Source: Desertimonas sp963733085 (GTDB lineage Bacteria; Actinomycetota; Acidimicrobiia; Acidimicrobiales; Ilumatobacteraceae). From it: DNA of 64,000 nucleotides. Below, piece by piece: positions 1-9,377 of the stretch. How positions within the stretch are numbered: position 1 is the first letter of the stretch; every line of letters starts with the position of its first letter. Under the pieces are notes generated by a model. The model saw only the letters and a list, made by a program, of their open reading frames with translations, was not told the origin of the DNA and did no database searches. The stretch is from positions 199,969-263,968 of the forward strand of contig CAVTBY010000012.1 in the NCBI GenBank assembly GCA_963733085.1, given 5' to 3'. Made by a program: the position numbers and the translations under genes.

Positions 1-597
1 GGAGTTCGTCCCCGAGTAGCCGAGACCGTTGTGCTCGGCGTGGACGTCGTCGAGCACGGCGTTGCACGGGAAGCACTGACCGATGTAGAAGCCGGCGTCC
101 GGGCTTCCCGCGCCATAAGAGTGTTCGAACAAGCCGTTGACCGAGTCGAAGGCGTAGATCCCGTAGTCCCCATTGCGATAGGCGGTGAGGTACGAGCCGC
201 GGTAGCCGTCGACGCCGGTCCAGAAGAATCCATTGAACGTGTAGTTGCGCGCCGTCATGTTCTCGACCACCACGCCGGCCGCGCCGAGCACGCGGATGCC
301 GTTGTCGAGCTCGAACTCGCCGTCGAGGATCACCTCGTTGCGATCGAGGCCGCGGATCGTCAGCTCCGGGGTCGTGACGTTGACGGCCTCGTTGTAGACG
401 CCCGGTGAGACGAGGATGAGGTCGCCAGACGCGGCGGCGTCCACAGCTTCCTGGATCGTCGGGTGATCGCCTGGCACCGCGATCGTCGCTCCCCCCGAAG
501 GGCTGGTGCGAACCTGATCGGCTGCTACAGCGGTCGGTGGTGCGAATGCTGCCAGGGCGAGGGCGACGACAGCGAGATTGCGTGTGCGAAGGCTCAC
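1..597 (-). CDS. Secreted right-handed beta-helix protein, 3' end outside window
   Basis: The minus-strand frame is open from a GTG at 597 to the window edge, giving the first 199 residues. It begins with a short basic segment and a hydrophobic stretch ending in an Ala-rich site near residue 26, which looks like a signal peptide. The mature part has the PTIQEAVDAA motif near residue 45 and the repeating GVYNEAV, LTIRGLD and NGIRVLGAAGVVVENMT pattern of pectate-lyase-like beta-helix proteins (NosD/CASH type). These are extracellular repeat proteins that often act on or bind polysaccharide. No catalytic residues can be assigned because the C-terminus is missing. It lies 28 bases downstream of the cupredoxin gene and may share its transcript. 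Confidence 0.75.
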   Translation of the reverse strand, partial: MSLRTRNLAVVALALAAFAPPTAVAADQVRTSPSGGATIAVPGDHPTIQEAVDAAASGDLILVSPGVYNEAVNVTTPELTIRGLDRNEVILDGEFELDNGIRVLGAAGVVVENMTARNYTFNGFFWTGVDGYRGSYLTAYRNGDYGIYAFDSVNGLFEHSYGAGSPDAGFYIGQCFPCNAVLDDVHAEHNGLGYSGTNS

Positions 598-625
598 GAG
601 TCGGGACTCTATGTGGTGCGGTAGG

Positions 626-1108
626 TCAGGCCGGCTCCGTCACGACGATCGTTCCGATCATGCCGATCTCGGCCGTCCCGTGGATCGTGCAGTGGTACGG
701 GTACTCGCCCGGCTCGGTGAACACGAACCGGTACTCGTCGCCGGGTTTGAAGTCGGCGGCGACGGCACCGAACTCGAGGTCCGAGTCGGAGATGAGGTCG
801 TGGTCGTTGCGTCCGCGGTTCACCCACACAACCTCGGTACCGGGGGCGATCTCGGTCTCGACCGGATCGAACCGGTTGTCGGCGGCGATGACCGTGACTG
901 TCTCCGACGGGGGTGCTGGATGCTCTCCGGGTTGGCTCGAGCCTGGGGATGGTGGAGGCGGCGGCGGCGATGCCGTCGATTCGGGCGGCGGCGGCACTGT
1001 CGACTCGGCCGGCGGATCTGCCTCGCCGGCGCCAGGGGCATCGTTGGCACACGCACCGACCAATGCACAGCACGCGGCGGTCACGGCGAACCAACGAACA
1101 CGCTTCAC
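626..1108 (-). CDS. Cupredoxin-domain lipoprotein
   Basis: This is a 160-residue exported protein. The GTG at 1108 is chosen because it gives a basic start, a hydrophobic segment and a lipobox ending LVGAC near residue 19. A Pro/Ser/Thr linker of about 40 residues follows. The C-terminal domain of about 90 residues has the plastocyanin/azurin pattern: VWVNRGRNDHD supplies one histidine, and EYPYHCTIHG supplies the Cys and His cluster of a type 1 copper site. The expected role is electron transfer or copper binding at the outer face of the membrane. It sits 11 bases downstream of a permease gene on the same strand. Confidence 0.8.
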   Translation of the reverse strand: MKRVRWFAVTAACCALVGACANDAPGAGEADPPAESTVPPPPESTASPPPPPPSPGSSQPGEHPAPPSETVTVIAADNRFDPVETEIAPGTEVVWVNRGRNDHDLISDSDLEFGAVAADFKPGDEYRFVFTEPGEYPYHCTIHGTAEIGMIGTIVVTEPA

Positions 1109-1119
1109 GGCCGGCGAGG

Positions 1120-2181
1120 CTATTCGGTCGCGGCGACGAGCTCGTCGTCGCGATGCATGCCATAGACGTCGAGGGCGGCGAGGGCGATCGCGGCCAGGGC
1201 GACCGCGCAGATCGCCGCCCCGATGCCGTAGAGATCGAAGGCAACGAGGGCGGCGACGACGGCGATGGTCGTGCCGACGCGTACGGACCGCCGGTCGACG
1301 AACGGCCGCACGACCAGCACCTCGACAGCCTGCATCGTGACGAGCAGAGCGGCCACCGTGACCCCCACCGTCCAGCCGCTCGATCCGAACGCCAGCAGCA
1401 ATGCCGGTACGCCGCCGACGACGATTCCGATCAGCGGAATCGCCGTCATCAGCGCCACAGCGACACCGAGGCTGACCGGCGCGGCGAGATCGAGCAACCA
1501 GCACGCGACGCCAAAGATCACCCCGTTGACGAACGAGTGGGCGAGCGTGCAGAGGATGTACAGGCGACCTCGCCGAGCACCCAGAAACAGAACCCGGCGA
1601 ACGAGTTGGCGCCGATCGAGATCGTCGAACAAGCCGAGCATGCCGAGGATGTAGCGCCGGCCATAAGCGAGCAGGAACAGCATCAGCACGCCCGTCAGGA
1701 GGTACGTCGGCAGCCTCCCGAACGCACGGTCGATGGTCTCACTGCGGACCGCATCGTTGATCCGCTCGAGGAGGTCGTCGACCCTCGCCGTGACGTCGAG
1801 GTCGCCTGCCCAGTCGTATCGTTCCTCGAGTCCGCGCGCGGCCTCGGGTGCCGCCCGCTCGAGATCGTCCAGCGAGACGAGCAGCTCGCGTGTCAGGCCG
1901 ACGAGGATGACGGCGACGGCCGCGACCATCGTCACGACGACTACTACGACGCTCAGCGCGCGCGGCAGCACCTGCTGGACGACGTTGACGACGGGATCGA
2001 TGAGCAGGGCGACGAGCGCGCAGGCGACGACCCAGCCGACGATCTGGTGGGCGGCAACGAACGCGTTGCGGAGCAGGAAGGCCACCACCACCGCCGCGGT
2101 GACGAGCAATGCGGCGCCAGGCGTGAAGCGGACGAGGCGGGCACCGAGGCGCGGGGCGGCGCCAACGGGAGCGTCACTCAT
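1120..2181 (-). CDS. AI-2E/PerM-family membrane permease
   Basis: The 353-residue polytopic membrane protein has about eight hydrophobic segments. It shows the layout of the AI-2E exporter/PerM family: paired N-terminal helices, a central soluble stretch (about residues 110-180), then a C-terminal membrane block with AVALMTAIPLIGIVVGGVPA and a conserved RPFVDRRSVRV turn. Members export small molecules or ions; substrates are rarely known and none can be read here. A second family member starts at 2418 on the opposite strand, so the two are divergent around a 48-nt palindromic element. Confidence 0.8.
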   Translation of the reverse strand: MSDAPVGAAPRLGARLVRFTPGAALLVTAAVVVAFLLRNAFVAAHQIVGWVVACALVALLIDPVVNVVQQVLPRALSVVVVVVTMVAAVAVILVGLTRELLVSLDDLERAAPEAARGLEERYDWAGDLDVTARVDDLLERINDAVRSETIDRAFGRLPTYLLTGVLMLFLLAYGRRYILGMLGLFDDLDRRQLVRRVLFLGARRGRLYILCTLAHSFVNGVIFGVACWLLDLAAPVSLGVAVALMTAIPLIGIVVGGVPALLLAFGSSGWTVGVTVAALLVTMQAVEVLVVRPFVDRRSVRVGTTIAVVAALVAFDLYGIGAAICAVALAAIALAALDVYGMHRDDELVAATE

Positions 2182-2318
2182 CTGCTCGCCGCCCGCCGCT
2201 GGGCACGTGCCATGAACGCACGGTAGTAACGCCCTGCCGCGCCGTCGTGGATGGCAGGTATCTGGTCAAGGGTCGTACCCTCCACGCCCGCGGTGGCCAC
2301 GGCTGCATGCTCGGGCCA

Positions 2319-2366
2319 ACCGATGGGTGTGTGGGGGACGATTCGGTCCCCCTGGCACACATCGGT
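2319..2366. repeat. 48-nt palindromic element, copy 1
   Basis: The outer arms are ACCGATGGGTGTGT and TGGCACACATCGGT, with a few mismatches. The inner arms are GGGGGAC and GTCCCCC around the loop GATTCG. Total length is exactly 48 nt, as in the copies at 13172, 22388 and 34200. This copy lies between two divergently transcribed permease genes, about 50 bases before the plus-strand start, so it cannot be a simple terminator for either. It is a family of covarying hairpins. Confidence 0.85.
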
Positions 2367-2417
2367 CGCTGGACCAGCATCCGCAGCCAGCAGCAGGTCG
2401 CATGGCATCATCGCTGC

Positions 2418-3521
2418 GTGACCAGTGCTGCCGACACGGGCTCGTCGCCGCTGCTGGTGGAACCGTCACCGACCGCACGGCTGGCGCCTCGGTTCCGACT
2501 CGACGGCTCGACGTTCGTCGCCGTGGTCGCGGCCGTGCTCGTCGTGTTCGCTGTTCTCGCCGTCGTTCGCAACTCGTCGCTGATGTTGACGCGAATCGGG
2601 ATCGGGCTGCTCATCGCCCTTGCGCTCGATTCGATCGTCAACACCGTCGTCCGCCGTCTCCACATCCGTCGTGGTGTCGCCGTCGTCGGTGTCGCCGCGG
2701 TAGTCGCCGGCATCGCCCTCGTCGTCGTTGCCGTCCTCGCCCCGCGGGCAATCGCCGAGGTCCAGAACTTCTCCCAGCAGTTCCCGCAGACCGTCGGCGA
2801 GCTCGAACGGCTGCCGCTCGTCGGCGGGTGGATCGGCGAGCAGGATTTCGTGGAACGCGCCGAGCGCTGGGTCGCCGACCTGCCCGAGGAGTTCACCGAC
2901 GAACGAATCGTCGAGTCGGCACGTTCGCTGCTCAGTGGCCTCGTCAGCATTGCGATCGTCTCCATCGTCACGATCGCTGTACTCGTCGACGGGGAGAACC
3001 TCGCCCACCGGTTCCGCCGCCTGCTCAGCCCGCCGCGTCGAGCACAGGCCGACGAGGTGGGCCGAGTCGTTTACGACACACTCGGTCGCTACGTCGGCGG
3101 CTCGCTGACGGTGGCCGGGATGATGGGGCTGTTCGTCCTCGCCCTTGGGCTCGTGCTCGGGGTGCCATTGGCGCCGCTCGCGGCGGTGTGGGCGATGCTC
3201 ACCGATCTGATCCCACAGATCGGCGGCGCGCTCGGCGGGGTCGTCTTCGTCGCCCTCGCCCTCACGGAAAGCGTCCCGACGGCGATCATCGCCGGCGCCC
3301 TGTTCGTCGTCTACATGACCTTCGAGAACCACGTCATCCAGCCTGCCGTGGTCGGGCGATCGGTCGATCTGACGGCCCCTACGACGATGGTCGCCGCCCT
3401 CATTGGCGGCGCCATCGGCGGCATCCCCGGCGCCCTCGTCGCCACCCCGCTGGTGGGCGCCGCCAAGCACCTCATCCTCGAGGCCCGTGGCCGTCGCCCA
3501 CCACTCACCGCTCCGGAGTGA
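2418..3521 (+). CDS. AI-2E/PerM-family membrane permease (second copy)
   Basis: This is a 367-residue membrane protein. The GTG at 2418 is preferred because upstream in-frame sequence runs through the palindromic element and has no protein-like character. It has paired N-terminal helices, a soluble loop (about residues 105-170), then membrane segments with PLAAVWAMLTDLIPQIGGALGG and NHVIQPAVVGRSVDLT, the AI-2E/PerM signature region. It is clearly diverged from the permease at 1120-2181. Its stop codon overlaps the start of the next secreted-protein gene, which suggests translational coupling. Confidence 0.8.
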   Translation: MTSAADTGSSPLLVEPSPTARLAPRFRLDGSTFVAVVAAVLVVFAVLAVVRNSSLMLTRIGIGLLIALALDSIVNTVVRRLHIRRGVAVVGVAAVVAGIALVVVAVLAPRAIAEVQNFSQQFPQTVGELERLPLVGGWIGEQDFVERAERWVADLPEEFTDERIVESARSLLSGLVSIAIVSIVTIAVLVDGENLAHRFRRLLSPPRRAQADEVGRVVYDTLGRYVGGSLTVAGMMGLFVLALGLVLGVPLAPLAAVWAMLTDLIPQIGGALGGVVFVALALTESVPTAIIAGALFVVYMTFENHVIQPAVVGRSVDLTAPTTMVAALIGGAIGGIPGALVATPLVGAAKHLILEARGRRPPLTAPE

Positions 3522-4612
3522 TTGACTCGGCCGCCGTGACTGTCTCGCCGCGGGCCTGCGCCGGCCCACTCCTTGCCGCTGTCGCCGTCGCTCTCGTGAC
3601 CGGTGCGCCGACTGTGACGGCGTCGACGCCACCGCTGACGACGACCCTGACGGCTGCCTCCAACGGCACCTTCACGGACGCCGCTGGCACGTTCTCGATC
3701 GGGTTCACGTCGACGCCGACGGTCGTGCCCGACCCCGGCAGCACGGCGATCAGCTATGTGTCGGGCGCCGAATCGTTGATCATCGTGCCGCCGGCGGCGT
3801 ACGGCGCTGTGGCCGAGACCACGGCGAGCGAGCGAGCGGTGCTTTTCCTCGATGCGTCCTTCGACAACATCGAGCTGCTCGCCAACACACCGACTCGTCT
3901 CGGGCCGTTCCCAGCCTCCTATTTCGTTGCGCGCATCACGCTCGGCGACGGCCGGCCAGCCGTGATCTACGGCGCCGCGGTGGTTCGTCCGGACACGGTG
4001 CACTACGTGTTCTTCACCGACGTAGGTGGTGAGGACGGCGAGGCCGGACGCGCCTTCGTCGAGAGCTACGCCGTGACCATCGATCCATACCCGACGACGA
4101 CGACGACGACCGCCGCCACCAGCACCGTCGCGGCCACCACTGCCAGTACTCCGGCGCCGAGCACGACAGCACCAGCGGCCACGACGACGATCCCCGCCGG
4201 CGCCACGGCGTCATTGGATGGTCGCTGGTTGGTCCACTTTCCCGACGACGCCAACGTGTCCGTGCGCGCGTCGTCGCAGGATGGATTCGCCTACACCGAG
4301 TACGCGTCGGTCGTCGGCGACGACACGCTCATGGTCCGCGTCACCGAATTCCCGGCCGCTATGGAGTGGTTCCCCACCGACGCTGCGGCGACCGAGGCCG
4401 CCCTTACCGACAGCACCGTCACGTCGTCGGAGGTGACGACCGTTGGCGGCGCGCCGGCAGCGCGGTATCGCATCGCGGGCTCGGACGGCACCACCACCGA
4501 GGTGCTGGTCGTTCGCGCGGGCGGGCAGCTGTATCGGGTCGCCTACGTCGATCGCGGCGAACGATCGCAACGCGCCGCCGACGAGTTCGTCGACTCGTTC
4601 GCGCTGCCCTGA
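3518..4612 (+). CDS. Secreted Thr-rich two-domain protein, function unknown
   Basis: The 364-residue product starts at a GTG overlapping the upstream stop (GTGA); a second GTG at 3536 is possible. A hydrophobic segment near residues 13-35 looks like a signal peptide. Two related globular halves of about 150 residues (FSIGFTSTPTVVPDP... and WLVHFPDDANVSVRA...) are joined by a Thr/Ala/Pro linker near residues 190-230 that is likely flexible and extracellular. Each half ends with the pattern AGRAFVESY or AADEFVDSF, suggesting a duplicated domain. I do not recognise the family. Confidence 0.65.
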   Translation: MIDSAAVTVSPRACAGPLLAAVAVALVTGAPTVTASTPPLTTTLTAASNGTFTDAAGTFSIGFTSTPTVVPDPGSTAISYVSGAESLIIVPPAAYGAVAETTASERAVLFLDASFDNIELLANTPTRLGPFPASYFVARITLGDGRPAVIYGAAVVRPDTVHYVFFTDVGGEDGEAGRAFVESYAVTIDPYPTTTTTTAATSTVAATTASTPAPSTTAPAATTTIPAGATASLDGRWLVHFPDDANVSVRASSQDGFAYTEYASVVGDDTLMVRVTEFPAAMEWFPTDAAATEAALTDSTVTSSEVTTVGGAPAARYRIAGSDGTTTEVLVVRAGGQLYRVAYVDRGERSQRAADEFVDSFALP

Positions 4613-4623
4613 CCACCACCAGG

Positions 4624-4670
4624 TTTGTGTCAGCCGAACGACCGCGTTCTGGTCGCCCATCTGACACAAA
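4624..4670 (+). terminator. Hairpin after the secreted-protein gene (palindrome family B)
   Basis: The arms TTTGTGTCAG and CTGACACAAA pair perfectly. An inner stem CGACC/GGTCG encloses a 7-base loop. It begins 12 bases after the stop at 4612 and ends 55 bases before the tRNA gene. There is no U-tract, as is common for actinobacterial hairpin terminators. The hairpin at 26075 shares the TGTGTCAG arms and 7-base loop. Confidence 0.6.
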
Positions 4671-4725
4671 TCGAGTCTGCGGGAACCTCGGAACGTCTCG
4701 ACTCGTTCGGTACACTCGGTCGCCC

Positions 4726-4801
4726 GCCGGAGTAGCTCAGTCGGCAGAGCATTTCACTCGTAATGAAAAGGTCCGGGGTTCGATTCCCCGCTCCGGCTCC
4801 A
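4726..4801 (+). tRNA. tRNA-Thr, anticodon CGT
   Basis: This is a complete 76-nt cloverleaf. The acceptor arms are GCCGGAG and CTCCGGC, the D-arm contains AGCTCAGTCGGCAGAGC, and the anticodon stem TTTCA/TGAAA encloses loop CTCGTAA, so the anticodon is CGT (Thr, codon ACG). The T-arm has GGTTCGATTCC. The terminal CCA is encoded at 4799-4801. Confidence 0.97.
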
Positions 4802-5030
4802 AGCTGCGCGCCCGCCCCGGCTGGCGGGCCGGGGACGGGCGCCCAGGCCGCCGCACACTCCCCAGAGGCACGACAGCGGGAGGAGGGCAGGAGACCAACC
4901 GCACCTCCCTCGTGGGGGAGCCTAGATCCGTTCGGCGAATCGTGGCGTACCGGCTCCTTCAGCCTGGCGAAATCGCATCCAACTCGCGGTCGCCTCACGA
5001 ACCTGACAGGGGGTCGTTAGGGTCGAGGCG

Positions 5031-8000
5031 ATGCCGCCGTCAGACCACGTCGTCGCCTCCTGGCAGCGCGACGCGGTGCACGTCTGGGGTTGGGACGGCA
5101 CGCAGACGATGGCGCCCTTCTGGCTCTCCAGGGCGTCCCCGTGGCGCGGACGGATGGGCTCGCCGGATCGTTACGGCTTCCACTCGTCGCTCGATGTCGT
5201 GGCGCCGTCGGGCGAACGGTTGCGCCCGGTGTCCGTGCGGCTCGATGCTGTGGCCGGTCTCGACTGGCTGCGCGCCACGTCTGTCGGCAGCGACTCGGTG
5301 CGCTGGTTCGGCACCCTCGCTGAGCTGGCCGAGCGGGTTGTCGAGGCTGGCGCCGTCGTCCCCACACTCACGCCTGCGGCAACGCTCGGCGCCGACGACA
5401 CGACGAACGTCGTCGCCGAGGTGCACTGGGAACCCACCGAAGGAGCGTCGGTCGACACCATCCTCGACGCACTCAGCGAAGCGATGCCGCCGATCTGCCT
5501 GCCCGGCATCACGCCGGACGACACGGAGTCACGCCGATCGGTCGCCGGCACGATCTTCGCCAGGTTCGTCGACAACACTGCCCGGGCCCACCTTGAGCGA
5601 GCGGCGTGGGAGCCGATCGTCCCGCGCAGCCGTTCGGCGGCGACCGCAGCCGCGAGGTTGGTGTTCCGGGCGCTCACCCGCCAGGACGCCCGCGTCCAGA
5701 CAACGCGTGCCGTGCCCGACGATGCACTCGGCCACGTTTCCGAGATTCTCCGCCGGCTCGGGCACCGATCCCGTGGCGAGCCGGTGCTGATCCGCCGGCT
5801 TCGCCTCGTCGTCCCCGACGACCGCCTCGAACCGTGGCGTGTCGACTTGGAGCTCGTCGACGAGTCCGATCGGGGGCGATGGTGCAGCGCCGCCGACGTG
5901 TGGGCGGGCAATCCCCTCGCCGCCGAGGTGGCAACCGGTCCGCAACACCTCCGTCTCCTCGCCGCGACCGTCCGAGAGCTGGCGGCAACCGTCGCCGCGA
6001 AGGTCGACGTGCTCGCCCCGCTCGCCGAGGAGGGACAGCCTGTCGCCGTCGAACTCGACGTCGAGGCCGCCGACGAGTTCCTCGACCAGGCTCCGGCGGA
6101 GCTCGAACGCGCCGGCGTCGAGCTGATCGGACCGGAACACCTGGTGCGGGCCACCGTTGCCGTGCGCGGCCGGGCGTCACCCCCGCCGAGCGATCGTTCG
6201 GCCGGCTTCAATCGGGAAGCGATCGTGCAGTGGACCTTCACCGCTGCGGCCGACGACGATGTGACGGCGATCTCCGAGGCTGAGCTGGCCCGCGCCGAGC
6301 AGACCGGGGCTTCGCTGCTGTACGCCGGCGATCGGTGGGTCCGCATCGACCCGGCTGCGCTGCGCAAGGTGCGCGCCCGCCACGATTCGTACCGCCGCCA
6401 GCTCGACGAGCTCGGCGTGTCTGACGGTGACAGTTCAGTGAGTCCGCTGGCGCTGCTGCAGCTCGCCGCCGAGGCGGCGGCAGCCGGTGACGAACTCGGA
6501 CTCGACGACACCGGCGACCTCGACGACGTCGCCGGGACCCAGACCTCGACAGCATGGTCCGGTCTACTGCTCGGCGGGTTACCCGACACCACGCTGGGCG
6601 AGGAGATGGAGCCAGCAGCTTTTGTCGGCGAGCTGCGGCCCTATCAGCGCCGCGGCCTGAGCTGGCTGCGGTTCCTCGAACGCCTCGGCCTCGGCGGTTG
6701 CCTCGCCGACGACATGGGCCTCGGCAAGACACCAACGACACTGGCCCACCTCGTCGATCGACCGGGCCCGCACCTAGTCGTCTGCCCGCTGTCCGTCGTC
6801 CACAACTGGGAGACCGAGGCCACCCGCTTCACACCGTCAATGGCGGTCACCGTCCACCACGGCGCCCAACGCCACGGAGCCACCACGAACGGCCACGGCG
6901 AAGGCGAGGGCGAGCCGGCGAGCGTGCTGGCTGCCAGCGACCTCGTCGTCACGACCTATGGCTTGCTCGGCCGCGACCTCGACGTTCTCGCCGACGTCGC
7001 ATGGTCGACCGTCGTCCTCGACGAAGCGCAGTTCGTCAAGAACCCGGCCACACGATCGGCCCGCGCGGTGCGCAAGCTGAACGCCGGCCAGCGCATCGCC
7101 TTGACCGGCACCCCCGTGGAGAACCGCCTGTCCGAGCTGTGGGCGATCCTCGACTGGGTGAACCCGGGCATGCTCGGCTCCCGCGAGAAGTTTCGCCATC
7201 GCTACTCCAAGCCGATCGAGCGTGGCGACGACGGGGACGTGGCCACCGAAGCGGCGGCCGCCCTCCGTTCATTGACCCGCCCGTTCGTGTTGCGTCGCTC
7301 CAAGGCCGATCGCCAGCTCGTGCCGGAGCTGCCCGACAAGATCGAGCAGATCGCCTGGGCCGGGCTCACCCGCGAGCAGGCCGTGCTCTACCAGAAGGTC
7401 GTCGACGAGCTGCTCGAGCAGGCCAACGAGCACGAAGGGATGAGGCGGCGGGCGATCGTCCTCGCCGCCCTCACGAAGCTCAAGCAGATCTGCAATCACC
7501 CAGCGCATGCCCTCGGCGATGGGTCCCGCCTGCACGGGCGCTCGGGCAAGCTGACCCGCTTCGACGAGCTCGTCGACGAGCTCGTCGATGTCGGCGAACG
7601 GGCGCTCGTGTTCACCCAGTTCGTCGAGATGGGCGTCCTGCTGCGGCGCCACGTCGCCGAACGATTCGGCTGGACCGTGCCGTTCCTGCGCGGGGCGACA
7701 TCGAAGTCCGGGCGCGACAGGGTCGTCGCCGAGTTCCAGTCCGGGCACGGCCCTCCGCTCCTGCTCGTGTCGCTGAAGGCCGGCGGTACGGGTCTCAACC
7801 TGACGGCAGCGACCCAGGTGATCCACTACGACCGGTGGTGGAACCCGGCGGTGGAGAACCAGGCCACCGACCGCGCCTGGCGGATCGGCCAGGGTCAGAC
7901 CGTCCTCGTCCACAAGCTCGTCTGCGAGGGGACCGTCGAGGAGCGCATCGCCAAGCTGATCGATGACAAGCAGGCGCTCGCCGATCTCGTCGTCGGCCAC

Positions 8001-8093
8001 GGCGAGGCGTGGCTGTCCGAGCTCTCGACGGCCGAGCTACGCGATCTCGTCCGCCTCGATGCCGCAGCGCTGTCCGGAGCAGTGACGGCGTGA
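5031..8093 (+). CDS. SNF2-family DEAD/DEAH helicase
   Basis: This is a 1020-residue Swi2/Snf2 ATPase. The N-terminal half is the poorly conserved region typical of bacterial members. The ATPase core starts near residue 535 with Walker A DDMGLGKT (about 560) and Walker B DEAQ (about 664). The helicase C half has SLKAGGTGLNLT and QATDRAWRIGQ near residues 913-953. Such proteins translocate on double-stranded DNA and are linked to RNA polymerase recycling or repair; the exact role here is inferred. Its stop overlaps the next start (GTGA). That gene encodes a SWIM zinc-finger protein, the usual partner of this helicase type. Confidence 0.93.
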   Translation: MPPSDHVVASWQRDAVHVWGWDGTQTMAPFWLSRASPWRGRMGSPDRYGFHSSLDVVAPSGERLRPVSVRLDAVAGLDWLRATSVGSDSVRWFGTLAELAERVVEAGAVVPTLTPAATLGADDTTNVVAEVHWEPTEGASVDTILDALSEAMPPICLPGITPDDTESRRSVAGTIFARFVDNTARAHLERAAWEPIVPRSRSAATAAARLVFRALTRQDARVQTTRAVPDDALGHVSEILRRLGHRSRGEPVLIRRLRLVVPDDRLEPWRVDLELVDESDRGRWCSAADVWAGNPLAAEVATGPQHLRLLAATVRELAATVAAKVDVLAPLAEEGQPVAVELDVEAADEFLDQAPAELERAGVELIGPEHLVRATVAVRGRASPPPSDRSAGFNREAIVQWTFTAAADDDVTAISEAELARAEQTGASLLYAGDRWVRIDPAALRKVRARHDSYRRQLDELGVSDGDSSVSPLALLQLAAEAAAAGDELGLDDTGDLDDVAGTQTSTAWSGLLLGGLPDTTLGEEMEPAAFVGELRPYQRRGLSWLRFLERLGLGGCLADDMGLGKTPTTLAHLVDRPGPHLVVCPLSVVHNWETEATRFTPSMAVTVHHGAQRHGATTNGHGEGEGEPASVLAASDLVVTTYGLLGRDLDVLADVAWSTVVLDEAQFVKNPATRSARAVRKLNAGQRIALTGTPVENRLSELWAILDWVNPGMLGSREKFRHRYSKPIERGDDGDVATEAAAALRSLTRPFVLRRSKADRQLVPELPDKIEQIAWAGLTREQAVLYQKVVDELLEQANEHEGMRRRAIVLAALTKLKQICNHPAHALGDGSRLHGRSGKLTRFDELVDELVDVGERALVFTQFVEMGVLLRRHVAERFGWTVPFLRGATSKSGRDRVVAEFQSGHGPPLLLVSLKAGGTGLNLTAATQVIHYDRWWNPAVENQATDRAWRIGQGQTVLVHKLVCEGTVEERIAKLIDDKQALADLVVGHGEAWLSELSTAELRDLVRLDAAALSGAVTA

Positions 8094-8785
8094 GCAGACC
8101 ACGGCGCAGTCTCGGCAATCAACCCGGCCGGCTCGTCGCCACGATGTTGCGCGCCCTGGCGGCCGAGCTGTCCGATCCAGGGCGCTCGGCGCGGGCCAAG
8201 GCCTATGCCCGCGACGGCGCCGTCATCGAGATCGACATCCGCCCCGGGGTCGTCTCCGGCCTCGTGTTGGGCAGCCGCCGCGACCCCTACGAAGTGTTCC
8301 TGGCTGCCGATCCGGCGCCGGCCGACGAGATCGCCGCCGCCAACGTGACCAAGCTCGCAACGCTGACGATGCTCATCCCCGGACGTGATGAGCTCGCCGT
8401 GTCGTGTTCGTGCCCGGACGCCGGCGGCGCACCCGGCCTGCTCTGCAAGCACGCCATCGCCGTGCTCCTCGTGCTCGCCGACGAGACGAGCATCGAACCG
8501 GAGCTGCTCATCCGCTGGCGGACGTCTGCAGGCGAGGGTGCCGGAATGCCGGTTGGCGTTGCTCGCTTGCCACGGCGCGGGCGAGCGATCGGCGGTCCGA
8601 TCGGCCCGGGTCGACCCGCTGGCCGGGATGCTCGACTCCCCCGTCCCGATCCCGGCGCTTCCCCGGATCCCGGCGCGACCAGTGACGACGCCACCCGCCG
8701 CGGTGCTGGACGATCCGACGGCACGCCTCGTCTACGAGCTCTACGCCGACGCAATCGCGGCGATGGTGCACCCAGTGAGCGATGA
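8090..8785 (+). CDS. SWIM zinc-finger protein, probable frameshift in the 3' third
   Basis: It starts at a GTG overlapping the helicase stop. The first 150 residues match SWIM-domain partners of SNF2 helicases: CSCPDAGGAPGLLCKH supplies the CxC...CxH zinc ligands near residues 105-121. After about position 8600 this frame turns into low-complexity Arg/Pro/Gly sequence. The frame one base further along reads DPLAGMLDSPVPIPALPRIP and then LVYELYADAIAAMV, which resembles a normal C-terminus. A single extra base near 8600 would explain this. That second frame has no stop before it runs into the antisense of the VOC gene, so the true 3' end is unresolved. Confidence 0.7.
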   Translation: MSRPRRSLGNQPGRLVATMLRALAAELSDPGRSARAKAYARDGAVIEIDIRPGVVSGLVLGSRRDPYEVFLAADPAPADEIAAANVTKLATLTMLIPGRDELAVSCSCPDAGGAPGLLCKHAIAVLLVLADETSIEPELLIRWRTSAGEGAGMPVGVARLPRRGRAIGGPIGPGRPAGRDARLPRPDPGASPDPGATSDDATRRGAGRSDGTPRLRALRRRNRGDGAPSER

Positions 8786-8795
8786 CGGTGATTGC

Positions 8796-9323
8796 TCATC
8801 GCCCGGCTGGGAGTGTCTGTCCAGCGGCGGCGCGGAACTCGTGATCGGAGGTAGCGCCGTTGTTGACGGCCCGCATGGCGGCCGCGGACTGGTCCGGGTT
8901 GAGATCGTGGACGAGGCAGAACTCGTTGCCGAATGGGTCTTGCATGACAGCCCAGTCGATGACCGGAGGATCGTCGCCATACGTTCCGGGCCGCGGGTAG
9001 AGACTGGGCGGCTTCTTGACGGAGCCGCCCAGTGCGAGGATCTGCTCGATCGCGGCGTCGATGCTGACGTTGGGTGTGATGTCGATGTGGACGCGATTGG
9101 TCTGATCGTGCGTCGGCGCCACGGTGTGGATCGGGGCGGCAGCCGTGTTGATGAGGATCATCTCGTGCTTGCGCGGCTGGCTGGTGCCGAGGAAGCCGAG
9201 CCAGCCATGCCAGCCACTCGGCGGTCCGAGGATCTCGTAGCCGGTCACGGCTGACCAGAAGCGGTAGCCGACGGCGAAGTCGGTGACGTTGATGACGACG
9301 CATCGCACTGTGCCGATGCTCAT
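8796..9323 (-). CDS. VOC (glyoxalase/bleomycin-resistance fold) protein
   Basis: The 175-residue protein starts at ATG 9323 with a conventional VOC opening, GTVRCVVINVTDF. It has two beta-alpha-beta modules. The metal-site positions look conserved (the HIDITP region and PFGNEFCLVHD near the end). Members are dioxygenases, isomerases or drug-binding proteins; the substrate cannot be told. It is divergent from the PadR gene, and a PadR-type operator at 9347-9363 lies between the two starts, so joint repression is likely. Confidence 0.8.
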   Translation of the reverse strand: MSIGTVRCVVINVTDFAVGYRFWSAVTGYEILGPPSGWHGWLGFLGTSQPRKHEMILINTAAAPIHTVAPTHDQTNRVHIDITPNVSIDAAIEQILALGGSVKKPPSLYPRPGTYGDDPPVIDWAVMQDPFGNEFCLVHDLNPDQSAAAMRAVNNGATSDHEFRAAAGQTLPAGR

Positions 9324-9346
9324 CGAAGCTCCTATCCGAGACTTGC

Positions 9347-9363
9347 TACTCGCATTGTGAGCA
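9347..9363. promoter_or_regulatory. Candidate PadR operator between VOC and padR genes
   Basis: The 17-base sequence TACTCGCATTGTGAGCA is an imperfect match to the perfect palindrome TACTCGCA-A-TGCGAGTA found at 10086. It lies 24 bases upstream of the VOC start and 15 bases upstream of the preferred padR start. Confidence 0.6.
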
Positions 9364-9377
9364 TAGACTGTGTGGTC

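Noticed and set aside
2327..3517. Long plus-strand frame upstream of the secreted protein, overlapping the permease gene
   Set aside because: It is Arg/Pro-rich antisense-like sequence in a second frame of a clear membrane-protein gene; only the part from 3518 has protein character.
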